Shown here: positions 11,819 through 22,290 of the stretch, piece by piece | Position numbering within the stretch: the stretch's first letter is position 1 | Layout of the letters: every line of letters begins with the position of its first letter | DNA from: Clavelina lepadiformis | Taxonomy: Eukaryota > Chordata > Ascidiacea > Aplousobranchia > Clavelinidae | Direction: 5' to 3' | Length of the DNA stretch: 64,000 bases | NCBI RefSeq assembly: GCF_947623445.1 | Contig: NC_135247.1 | Span: 1,738,501-1,802,500, forward strand | Notes under the pieces: model-generated | Seen by the model: only the letters and a program-made list of their open reading frames with translations | Told to the model about the DNA's origin: nothing | The model's database searches: none | Program-made: the position numbers and the translations under genes

Positions 11819-12830
11819 ATGACGTCAGAGCAAGGTGATACATTTGAATTAAATTAAATTTATCTTTAAAAAGTTAAACGCTGAAAACTGCTACGTTTGA
11901 TAAAAATTATTACATTTTAACTAAATTTTGTTTGTTGATGTCAGGTGTCAGATATCTTCCTACATCGGAAACAAACTCGTTGACAATGACGTTGACGTTT
12001 GGCATTCCCTTTATTACCGCTCCTATTGTGACTGCCAATGTAGTAGGGCTAAACGCCAGGTTGGCATGCCAATAAAAGTTACTGTATTTTATTTCAACTA
12101 TGAAACCATGACAAAACCATCGGTTTATGTGTTGAATTCTTTTTATCGCTCATCTACTGCAGGTACGCGGTACAGGGTGTCAACTCTTCCCCGTTTACAT
12201 TTGTGGTTACTGTGACGCGAACTGACTCACCGGATGGCTGGACAAAATCTCCAATGCTTATATGGAAAGCAATTGGACCAGAAGTGCCTGACCCAAAAGG
12301 TATCAGAAAGATTTTAATTTACTCATCGGTATATGATCTTCTGATACCTAAACAAAATTTGCTATACGCAAACATTTACTACGTGTTTTTGTTATTTTTC
12401 AGGATTTCAAGAAATTGGTGAATCTGATTACGTCACGGCAAACGTGACAGTAAACTTTCCTGAACCCTTTGATGTAGCCCCGAACATATTTGCGTGGGTA
12501 ATGGGGACTTTTGCTAACCAAACCACGTGAGCTTAACGAAATTGAAAATTCAGTGCAACAAAGTTTAGTTTTCAATGTATGATAAACTAATATAATAGGA
12601 CACATGTTAATTACAGATACAGTGCTCAAATGATCAGCGTCAACAAAAGTGGTTTTCAATGTACGGTCAGGCGAACTGACAAAAATGCTGGCTGGAAAGA
12701 GAATCCCGTTTTATTATGGACCGTGATAGAAGACTCGGATACAGTCGGCTGCTGCCTTCCGCGTGTCAAGTTTGTTCGAAGATCGGTTAAAACGGTCTGT
12801 GGAAGGATGAAGATGATACGAAAGCGTTGA
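11819..12830 (+). CDS. H-type lectin-like gene C with basic, Cys-bearing tail
   Basis: Coding exons 11819-11834, 11945-12059, 12163-12299, 12403-12526 and 12617-12830 total 606 nt, 201 residues, all with GT/AG boundaries and the family phases. It begins MTSEQG without a signal peptide. Domain 1 includes LTMTLTFGIPFITAPIV and TFVVTVTRTDSPDGWTKSP; domain 2 includes VNFPEPFDVAPNIFAWVMG and SGFQCTVRRTDKNAGWKENP. After LLWTVIE it carries an extra tail of about 33 residues rich in Arg and Lys with three cysteines, ending RMKMIRKR. Together with gene A it forms a subgroup (VPDPKG at the exon 4/5 join, NIFAWV.GTFANQ) distinct from B, F and G. Role as a carbohydrate-binding protein is inferred from the domain pattern only. 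Confidence 0.72.
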
Positions 12831-12839
12831 ATTCGCGGA

Positions 12840-14280
12840 TAAAAATTGTATGATTATATTTACTAATTATTTAATTATCTTTACTGTATGTTGACGTGCA
12901 GTATATGCTAATATTGTTGTCACTACATCGATTCTGTAAATGTTTCCAATAAGTTAATACAATTAAGCAGATATTTGAAATCGCGTTTGGCTGTAGGGCT
13001 GTATGGTTTAAATTTAAAATTCTTCTACGTTTGTTTTTGATTCAGATTGCGAAGATTTTTAACACGCTGATATATAACTTTTACAAAGAGAATAGCTTCT
13101 AAAATTGATAAACTCCTGGATGACGCAATAAACGCCGCGTAACATCTTTGCAGTTGTTAAATAAAACGCACATGTTTATGCCAGGAACTGCAGTTTCGCT
13201 GATGGAAAACCATCATATCAATGTCACTCTTGAGTGTTGGTTGATATATATATGCATGTATATTTAAAAACTAGACACGAAAAACAGGCGTCGACTTAAA
13301 GTTGAAACGAACAGCTGCCACCATAAGAAGAAATTCTTCACGGACCAACACTCAAACCGATTTGACCTGTGTCGCAAAATTTAGGGAACAGGAACGTGCC
13401 TAACAAAAGTAGTGACGTAAGCCAAACCGTGCGGATTTTCACTGTAATCAATGAGTACACAATGAGGTGAAAGACAAAACAGCTAAACCTACTAAAGCAT
13501 GTGCTACAGGGGATGCTAAGTTTGTGCAGCATAAAACAACACACAAAAAAGACAAAATCAAAAGGGCGTGTCAACAGAAAAACCACAAAACATCAAACAA
13601 ATGTACGCACATAATCAACACAAAAACCGATAAGATATTTGAAAGCAACGAGTACAACGAGACTACTAATAACAAAACCACGTGATTGTTACACTAGTTA
13701 CTGACCTTGAGGTAAGTATGCACCGCCTCTGAATGCTTTCCTTAGAGCCCAAAAATTCATTAACGATTCTGAAAGTTATGTAGTGCGTCTGTTTCTGTTC
13801 CTTCAAAGTACTATAAAGATGGCGCTGTGCCAACGAGTGATAGCTCTCTGCTACTTTGACCATCATTGAAACTACATGATATGAAAATAACAAACTGGCT
13901 GCAAAAGTTTTCATACTCAATTTTAGCAAAATAGTATTTTTCCAACAGAAAATAAAGCAATGGACACAAATACACAAGAAATTACCAAAGTGGAGTTATC
14001 CAAATAACAAGTAAATAAGTTGTATATCGTGATAAAATTACAGTTCGTGGCAATGACGTCTGTTTGGAGAACTTTAAGTTGTTCACAAACGCTTTGCTTT
14101 AGGACAAAATCTATCAAAGAACATTTACTTAAACGTATTTCAGAGTAGCTAAGGTATTAAGTGCTGTACAATGGTACAGGATGATGGGCAGGATGAAGGA
14201 TGCAACAGGATGAAGCAGCAGCACAGCAGGATAAAAATCAGCAGTGAGAGGTTTAAAATGGAAAAGAAAGAAAAAATAAC
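12840..14280. other. Intergenic between genes C and H
   Basis: AT-rich with no recognised gene. Short open frames near 13467-13685 and 13666-13977 lack splice signals, domains or paralogues. Confidence 0.4.
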
Positions 14281-14283
14281 TTT

Positions 14284-15215
14284 CTAGTTAATTGTCCAAC
14301 AGAGTGTCGGATTTTCGTTCCAACCAGTAGCTGCATTGGTTCTTTTGACCGTACATTGAAATTCAGTCCTGTTGACGCTAGTTATGTCCACGAGGTATCT
14401 GCAAGGTAATTTGTGAATTGTCGAGCCCTGTGGCGCTGCCTTAATGAAAAAACGGAATAAGATAGTTAAGACTGAGGTTATAAGTTTTCCACACTATTAC
14501 TCACGTGATCTGGTTAGCAAAGGATCCTACCACCCAAGCAAATATGTCCGGAGCTGCAACGTAAGCCTCACGAAAATAGACTGTGACGTTTAATGTGTTT
14601 GAGTTGGATTTGCCTATTTCCTGAAATCTTGTGCAAAAATTTGAAAAAATTTTGAATTTGATTGCACTTTTACGGGTTTATCACTTCAAGTGAGTGAATA
14701 TAAGCATTTCTACCGTGATTTGAACAAAACAATAATTTATGCAAATAAAAAATCTAAATAAAAACAACAAACTTTTTATAGAATCAAGGTTAAAAACGAT
14801 TTACAGATGGTTATGATGTAGATTTCAAGCTGTGCAAAGCTTTACTATTATTAGAAACATTAGATAACTTCTGGTAACTTTTGGATCTGTCACTTCTTGT
14901 TCAATAGCTTTCCAAGTAAACAATGGTGATTCCGTTTAACCATCTGGTGCATCAGTGCGTGTTATGGTAAACTTAAACGCTAATGGCGTAGGAATTATAT
15001 CTTGTACTTGAAATCTGCACAAAGACAAGCGAAATAATGCCATTGCAAACAAGCAAAACGGCTTTTAGTTAAACTTTTTTAGAAACTTCATAACTTTCAC
15101 CGCCTCGCATTTCCCAAAGCGCTAGTTGTCACTTCTGGGGTTTCTTTAAAGGCAATGGGAAAAACTAACACCATCGTCAATGAATTCGTTTTCGATGTGG
15201 CAATATTCTCGAATC
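14284..15215 (-). pseudogene. H-type lectin-like pseudogene H
   Basis: Reading the minus strand, family exons 3 to 6 are recognisable at 15215-15104, 15014-14878, about 14630-14505 and 14398-14284. Exon 3 gives SLTMVLVFPIAF; exon 4 gives LAFKFTITRTDAPDG; exon 5 gives APDIFAWVVGSFANQIT; exon 6 gives YLVDITSVNRTEFQCTVKRT and ends in TAG. Damage: exon 4 has TAA where the conserved Trp of GGWT should be, its donor is AAAAG followed by TT instead of GT, exon 3 is followed by GC rather than GT, and exon 5 has no acceptor in the right phase. The gene is therefore very likely dead. It belongs to the A/C subgroup and lies in opposite orientation to its neighbours. Confidence 0.7.
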
Positions 15216-15839
15216 CTGTTTGTCACATTTAGACTATGTCACCCATGCAGTAGAACCTATAGCAAGAGGTTTCAATAGTAGCTGACACCACTGTGGACCA
15301 TTACTCACCGTTTTGAGAAGTTATATTTCACTTTTTGGTGTTTTAACTTCCGGAAGAGTTACTTTTTTTAATCATAAACACAAATGTGTTTTCTTATTAT
15401 TATTTCTTAAAGACATCCATCATTTGCTGTGAACTTGAATTTGTTATTTTTGCTTTATAGTAGTGGAACTTACCCTAAACTGCAAATAACTATGCGGTTT
15501 CAACATTCGGTTGCCCGATATGTGTTACTTGTTAAGTCTAATTATACCGATAACCCTTCACCAACAACCACTAGAGGGAGCTTGCTAAATGCTAACATGC
15601 CTCCATTAAAACCCATTGCACTGTTACTTACACTACAACTTGTATGTAGGAGCAATAACTTCCGCCAATTACAACTCATACTTCCGAACTTCTCAAACCG
15701 GAAAAACTGGTTCCAACTTGAGCCACAAAATTGGAAAATAAATATGCGGTTAAAAGCAAATATAAACTGTTTTTCATTGATTCTTCCTAAGCCAATTTAA
15801 CTTATAAGTTATGATTCAATAAAATAAACACATTCCTCC

Positions 15840-16085
15840 TAAACACCTTTTGGTTTGACACATTTTGTAATCTTTGTGTTATGTGTTTAACAATTTAAAC
15901 GTTAAATCAAGGAAAAAGTGTAGAACAGGCATAAATCAATATTAAACATGTCATGGATTGTGGTGTTTAACCCATAAAGTGTTTAAATTTTGTCAAATTA
16001 ACAAATTCCATACACCTAAGCACAAAATTAAACACTTTAACATGTTTAAAGAAGTGAAACTGTGTTTAATTTTTAAACACTAGAT
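15840..16085. repeat. AT-rich stretch with repeated GTGTTTAA / TTAAACAC
   Basis: The octamer GTGTTTAA or its complement recurs many times on both strands in about 240 bp, just upstream of the pseudogene D promoter. It may be the remains of an AT-rich palindromic element; no ends could be defined. Confidence 0.35.
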
Positions 16086-16104
16086 TGACTAGAATGACAG
16101 TGTA

Positions 16105-16190
16105 TGACTCAACGAAAATGGATTATCGTCAACAATAGGAACGTTGGAAACGCGAACCTTTTTCTTTCATTTGATCAGACCAGCTATAAA
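16105..16190 (+). promoter_or_regulatory. Lectin-family promoter block (pseudogene D)
   Basis: TGACTCA (AP-1/bZIP consensus) at 16105-16111, then GGATTATCGTCAACAATAGG, a GAAACGCGAA motif, a pyrimidine run CTTTTTCTTTC and TATAAA at 16185-16190. The same block in the same order occurs at 25257-25347 (plus) and, on the minus strand, at 36675-36589 and 41826-41740. Confidence 0.6.
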
Positions 16191-17345
16191 GTGGCTGGGT
16201 TAATAGCCAAAAATCAAGAGTCTTAGGACAACAGTTGAGCCTGAAATGGGATAATAACGCTAGCGTTAAAGACATCGCAATAACTTATCCTTACGATATA
16301 ACAGGTGATTGGGATAATGCGATTCATGAAGTTAAGGGTTATGTTATACTTGCTTACTATATATAACATGTTGAAGTTTACGTGTTTTCGTTGTTAATAA
16401 GTCGGCGCTATATTTGAAGATTACATTGGGCTATTCCTAAATAGATTCAGAACTCCTTGACCTTGACGAAAATGAGTGGTGACAGCTATAGATGGAAAGA
16501 AATGACGAAACTTTGAACTCTATTAGAAGCCACATTAAATGCATAAAGTTTACAAAAAACTATTTGTAACAGCTTCGTCGTTCAAGGCATCGTTCCTTCC
16601 CCTTTAGCGTTTCGGTTTACTGTGATTCGTACTGACCAACCTGGCGGATGGACTGAACAGCCACAGTTAATCTGGAAAGCTGTAGGAAGAGAAGTACCTC
16701 CGGCACAAGGTACTGGTGTGAATTTCACTCGTTAATACATGTTTAAAAAGCGCACACTTTGTCTTTGTAATAATTTATTTTGTGAAATTACTACCTTGTC
16801 TGCTGTAGCTGTTATGTACAAAAACCTAAAACTTTATTATCACAGGAACTTATTCGTTAGTTCAAGTCACATAAACAACTGATAAGCTTGTCAGCCTATT
16901 CTGTTTTATATGTTATTCGAATCCTTCTCCAGGAAATCAGGTTATTGCATCTTCCTGAACCAACTCAGCAAACATATCGGTCCAATTCCCATCACCCATA
17001 GATCGAGCACCTAAAGATATATATGTTTGGGTTATAGGTAACTTTGCTAGCCAGACGACGTCAGTCACTTTTATTGTGTAATGATGACATCAGGCAAAAA
17101 GTGTGCTTTGGACCGTTGATAAACTGTATTGAAACACGTTGTTTTAACAATGTTACAGATACGCTGTACAAATGGGAAACATTAACAGCGATGGATTCCA
17201 ATGCATCGTTCGTCGAACTGATGCTACCAGCGGCTGGTATGAAAGCCCTACTTTGTACTGGACCATAATTCAAAAAACCACAACTGCTTTTCAACATCTG
17301 AAGATTGTACCTAATATCTATCTTAACACTTCATCGAATGTATGA
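16105..17345 (+). pseudogene. H-type lectin-like pseudogene D
   Basis: Family promoter followed by remnants of the gene. The exon 2/exon 3 region (about 16430-16500) is reduced to fragments, with most of domain 1's first half and the start codon deleted. Exon 4 (16573-16709) is intact, with FRFTVIRTDQPGGWTEQP. Exon 5 (16933-17059) has an in-frame TGA at 16956 within ASS.TNSANISVQF. Exon 6 (17159-17345) is open and runs past the usual stop for about 22 residues. The putative exon 1 donor also carries GA instead of GT. Closest to genes B, F and G. Confidence 0.75.
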
Positions 17346-18440
17346 ATTGACGCGTGGTCTGAATCTTAACGCTTAGCCAACTTCCCTGAATAGATATCAT
17401 ATTACAATCACATTAATTACATTACATTAAACAAAATAATATAACTTATCACATTTGAATGATGAATGCAAGCTTTTCCAAACACGTCCGATATCTGAAA
17501 ACTGCCATTTTCTATAGGTGTGTTTGAATTTTTACTTAAAAACTACCCGCATTCATGTTCTTTATATAGTAGCAACTATTGTTCAAACATTTTGTGGGGT
17601 TTGCTGGGATATTGCTTTAATGCAAGCAGTACAATAACTTTGCCCTTCATTCCCACCATCACCTCTTGCCTAAAACTATGGCACTTTGCGTTTAACGTTG
17701 CGTTTAAAATGAAAACGATTATTACACTCGAAATTATTACACTCAATATTGTAACGGGAATTGAACTTTCCCTGATTTCAGTCGGGTTCTGTGCCACAGT
17801 AACGCGACACCAGCTCCTATTCAAAGGCAACGTTCAGACAAGCCTACACAGAACACGCACGGCAAAGCAATTAAAAATAAAGCCCAAACATGTAAAATGC
17901 CTAAGGTAGTGACGTAAGAACGATAAAAAATGTCATCTGTCAGACAGGTTTTGGCGGTGAAAAAACAAACCGATTAAATGTTGTTACAATATAACGCATT
18001 CGCAATCCACTTGTCATATTTTCTACTTTACTCCATGATACAACCCTTAATTGCAAATCAATATTGCCAAAGCGGTTTATTTGTACCGAATGACGAGACA
18101 AACACCTCATTTACAAAATAAACCAGATCGTTTAATCTTTACGTCAATGGAATTAGAGTCACTATTCACTACATAACACAATTTTTGTTTGGCTACTTTT
18201 GTTAATGCCCCTTCATGTATTTTTGGGTGCTGAGTTCAAAAATCCAGTTAGTTTTTTCGTACTATTGTTAATTTTTGAGATCTTCAAATTTTGATATAGT
18301 TGTAAGTATGACAAATTGAGTTCTACTCTTGCAGTAGACTTTAACTCCACATCAAGGTTCCGTTTGGTTTATTAAAAGCAAAAATCAGTATAAAAACGTT
18401 AATAAGGAAATCTTGAAGATAAATGTAACATAGTTTTGTC
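17346..18440. other. Intergenic with a short dispersed repeat
   Basis: Positions about 17600-17680 match 33765-33840 in reverse orientation (shared landmark GGGCAAAGTTATTGTACTGC when reverse-complemented), so a short dispersed repeat is present. The open frame 17520-17909 has no supporting evidence as a gene. Confidence 0.4.
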
Positions 18441-18456
18441 AAAGAGTAAGAGTCGA

Positions 18457-20134
18457 TCAAAAACGTACTTTTGAGCGAGCTTTTCTTTTATGACCACTCC
18501 TGTCTTGCCTTACTAAACACCAATTGCAGTCTCCCATCATTGCACTGTCCCAGCGGCCTTTATATCGTTTTTTCATTGGCTCAATATCCTGATGAGATCT
18601 CTTACCATGCTCCTCACTGAAGTCACCAAGATTTTCTTGAAAAAAATCCAGATGGGAACATAAAAAATGAAGTTTGGCAAACATGCGACAGGTTTTGGTA
18701 ACTTTTGAAAAGTTTTTTCACCAACTCTTTGTAATTTCTGTCCATTTTATTTCCCAAAAATCCATCAACCACACCTCGAAATGCTTGCCACGCTTCTTTT
18801 TCTTTTTCATTTATTTTTTCTTCCAAGCTTTTACACTTTAACATTGTGTTTATCTGGGGACCAACAAATATTCCTCCTTTTATTTTGGTAAGTGATAGTC
18901 TGGGAAACATTGAACGGATTTGTTGAAATCCAAAGTTTTAACAAACTGTTTTACCAGACCAAATTTGATATGAAGTGGAGGCAGTAAAGCTATATCCCGG
19001 CTTACAAGAGGTTCCCTAATACCGTTGTACATTCCTGAGGTTAGTTTTTCCCGTGCCGGGCAATGAATTTTCTCATAGTGCTCACCGTCAGCTCTACTCT
19101 TCCACAAGCATAAAAAGCAAAAGTATTTTGTGTAACCACCCTGCAGACCAAGTGAAATTCCCAACATTTTAAAGTCACCACAAACATACTACTTGAACTG
19201 AGTGTAACTGATTTTAATGAGCAGTTGCTTGACGTTTTTATAGTCTTCTTTTTTTCTCTAAGGAATAAACAAGTGAATTTGGTGGGTTTATGTTGCCATT
19301 GTGAAGTAACACTGCTTTAAGACTTTTGGTAGAACTGTCAATGAAACGCCACCACTGAGTAGGATCATGATCTATTTCAACAGCACCAAACAGGCCTTCC
19401 ACATCTTTGCTGTAGCAAAGGTCTTCAATAACGTCAAAGTAGACAGAAATCTCCAAGTGCTTATTCCGGTAGGAAGTACTCTTACAGTCATCACCAAGCA
19501 GATTCCACTCATTTAGTCTGGATGTTAATAACTCTGCTCCAGATTTTGTAAGACCCAGATTACGTATTAAATCATCCATATCTTTTTTAGTTGGAAAATG
19601 AGGTTCTGAACTTGTTGTTGGTGCATATTCGGCATCAGTGTCTGTATTTTCACTTGCTGTTGCTGAGTCTTCACTGGAGTACATTTCTATCTGAAATAAC
19701 ATAGAATAAGTACTCAACATGTATTGAAATTTAAATAGAAATTGCATCCAATCTCAGAACATATAAATTACTGTTAATGATTCACAGACAAAACTTATAT
19801 TTGATGGTGGGTTTGGAACCGGTAAGGCTTCACTGTGAGGAACAGGTGCAATGGATAAGTGTGTACTTGGATATGTCATAGCTCTTCTTCCGCTGACCTT
19901 ACGATACTTCGACATGTTTAATATGCAAAAATAGCAATCATCATGATGATTTTGGTGCTCTCTCCAAACTCTGGGAACTGCAAATGACATAACTTTTCCA
20001 GAACCCCTCCTCCATCCTTCAAGATTAGATCGACAGCTACCACAGATTACTTGTGGTGCCCATGACTTATCCTGATCACCAATGTCCATCCCAAAATATA
20101 GTCTATATGCTGTCCAATACTTTGTTCTTTTCAC
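18457..20134 (-). mobile_element. Broken multi-copy element of a widespread uncharacterised metazoan ORF family
   Basis: Four minus-strand pieces in order (20134-19754, 19747-19238, 19167-18880, 18910-18457) match, from memory, a long ORF that recurs across animal genomes as an uncharacterised protein. Landmarks: YFGMDIGDQDKSWAPQV, a Cys/His-rich HHDDCYFC, LGLTKSGAELLTSRL, FIDSSTKSLKAVLLHNG, GGYTKYFCFLCLW and LLPPLHIKFGLVKQFVK. These features suggest a mobile-element protein whose class I cannot name with certainty. The copy is broken into several frames and I see no terminal repeats. It is not a host gene as it stands. Confidence 0.55.
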
Positions 20135-20149
20135 AATTTTAAATGCGGT

Positions 20150-21170
20150 GTGTTTACTTATGATGTAGTATCCACATACATAACAAAAGCAATCCGGTCA
20201 ATTTTTGCACTGTCTACTAAACTTTTTGATTTCCACTATTTAAAAGATGAACTGAATCTAAGATTTACACAAGATTAACTCTACAAAATGTAATCATATG
20301 GCATACTTCTCTCTGTAAACACTAAACACGACTTTCTAATGAGACTATACTGAATTTAACAGGCTGAGATGAAATGAAAACTGAGATAAGAAATAAAAGC
20401 ACATTCGTCTGCGAGATTTCACACTCCCATTCACTTCCTCAAGTAAATTGGACGCCGATTTACAACATGATAATGCTGAGAGACACAGATCATAACCGCA
20501 TAAAAAACCACATGTGGAAAAAACCACCAAATTTAATGGAAAATCACAAAAAGCGGAAATCATTGTATCTTGAAAACGATCCATGATAGAGAAAAACTGA
20601 TAGCATTTTTGGAATCAGCGTTTGAAAATCATACAGACACACTTAATAAATGTAGCCAAACAAAATTTTTTTTTTAATTTTGTTACGTAGTGATAATGTG
20701 CGAAAAAGGTCAGTATTGCTCCACACGACAGGGGAAGAGTTGTAGGAGCTATACTATTCGCTTGTGAACGAGCAGAATGCCATATACCAGACATACGGGG
20801 AAACGGTGAATGTGCTTAATGAACAATTTTTTCCCAGAGCTAAAGTTGTATTCGAAAGACACGTGCTTCATCAACTGGTACTGCATAGTAACGAAACAGT
20901 TGATCATTATGTTTGTAGATACACAAAGATCACGCATCGATCGGCTGGCAGGGAAATATTTTACCTTGAACACCATTACAAACATTGTTGTTGGTGTAAA
21001 ATCCCATTGTATATATGTGAGTGCAATAGTCGTCTATAATAACTTAAGATCAAACAAGTTCAATTGAATACTTGTGAAGAGTTATTTGGTAAATCATACT
21101 TCCTTAATAAGCTTGTTTGTTTAAATTCCTAACGAAAAACCGCCCAAAAAATATAAGATTTAAGTGTTTA
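20150..21170. other. Intergenic, no gene recognised
   Basis: Open frames at 20374-20586 and 20764-21039 overlap frames on other strands and show no domain, signal or paralogue in the window. Confidence 0.4.
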
Positions 21171-21176
21171 AGACTT

Positions 21177-21840
21177 TGAGTGTATGGTATATGGCCTACA
21201 CTGTTGGAAACGGTTAGCTTTGTTTTGAACTAAACAAATTAAACAGTCAAATGTTTGGCTCCAACCCTTTACTCCCAAGCGTTTCGTTCCAACTCTGCAT
21301 GGCAAATTCCTTAGCTTTGCAAGTCTATGAAATGCAACAACGTTAATTAGGTCGGTAAAGAAAATAAACGGAAATATAGCCATATAGCGTATAGTTTCAA
21401 CAACGACCAGGCGGAATCAAACGCTAAATGTCGACCAATTCGGCGAACGGAAGAAGCTGCTGTGCTGTAGGTGTTAATATTGCTTTTTACGATTAAGTAT
21501 AAATATGACTGACTTCTGTGCTGCATTGGTTTTAGCCACACATTTCCTATGGAAAACCCGCAGAAATGCATCATGCTTAATGCTTACATCTCAACTATGT
21601 GCGAGAGGCAAAACCGCACAAAATGTACAAAGCTCGAGAGTCTTGAAATGGAACAAGTCCAAAAACAAGTTGTTCTTAAATCAAAGAATAGTTGTCAGGA
21701 AATGCACTGGAGCAAGAAAGGTTTTTAAAAACATGTAGTGGTAAAGCAATTATTGTCAAATTTGTTTCGCAAATTTGCTTTTATGACGGAGATGGTGTCA
21801 TTCGTTTGGTGGTCATTCTTGTATTATATTGTGTTTAGCA
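21177..21840 (+). repeat. Small-ORF repeat unit, copy A (most complete)
   Basis: Unit shared with copies B (29.6 kb), C and D (37.3-38.2 kb) and E (9.4/10.7 kb). It consists of about 330 bp of conserved upstream sequence, including an ATATAGCCATATAG stretch and GAAGCTGCTGTGCTGTAGG, followed by the ORF at 21505-21738 and a short 3' part. Confidence 0.65.
21505..21738 (+). CDS. Small ORF of repeated family, copy A (77 aa)
   Basis: ATG at 21505 gives a 77-residue product starting MTDFCAALVLATHFLWKTRR, then a basic region with three more Cys and ending CTGARKVFKNM. The first 17 residues are hydrophobic with a following Lys/Arg cluster, which could be a short signal peptide or membrane anchor. 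The N-terminus (CA.LILATHFLWK) recurs in copies C and D, and the C-terminal part is readable in the stop-bearing copy B. I do not recognise the family; it may equally be the ORF of a non-autonomous mobile element. No cysteine framework of a known peptide family was identified. Confidence 0.4.
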   Translation: MTDFCAALVLATHFLWKTRRNASCLMLTSQLCARGKTAQNVQSSRVLKWNKSKNKLFLNQRIVVRKCTGARKVFKNM

Positions 21841-21959
21841 ATAAAGCAAGCTTTTGAATTAAGACATTGAAATTTACAACTATCTATGTTTATTATGCTC
21901 ACAGGTCAAACAAATGACTGAATTCAAGGTAAGAAAAACTGATAAGCCCATCATCCTGA

Positions 21960-22290
21960 CTAGAAAGTATGGCAGTTTTCAACAAGATATTGTGCGTATA
22001 AGGACACATGTTTCGGCGTGACGTCATGCACTGAAGTTTCAATTCTTTGTTTATTTCTTATAAACAATTGGCATTCACAAAATCATTTTTTCTTTGTTTA
22101 CTAATTATAATTCGATGTGAAGATAAAACTTTTGGTGTGCACGTTAATAACATAATGAAATCTTGCGTGCCGGTTCCAAACTTTCCAGTATGACATGATT
22201 GTTTAATACCAAAACACAATAATAACAGAATAAAAAAAGTGGCAGTTTTCGACAAAAAACGTGCCCACAAAAAGCAACTTGCAGTAAATG
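21960..22290. repeat. Dispersed repeat beginning GACTAGAAAGTATGGCAGTTTT
   Basis: Related sequences are found at about 45070-45275 (as part of the inverted duplication) and, independently, at about 51110-51430, where both ends carry ACTTTCCAGTC. Terminal similarity in opposite orientations suggests a foldback-type non-autonomous DNA element. Boundaries are approximate. Confidence 0.5.

Noticed and set aside
15429-15800. 123-codon open frame
   Set aside because: No recognisable domain; begins at a weakly placed start in low-complexity AT-rich DNA next to a repeat.
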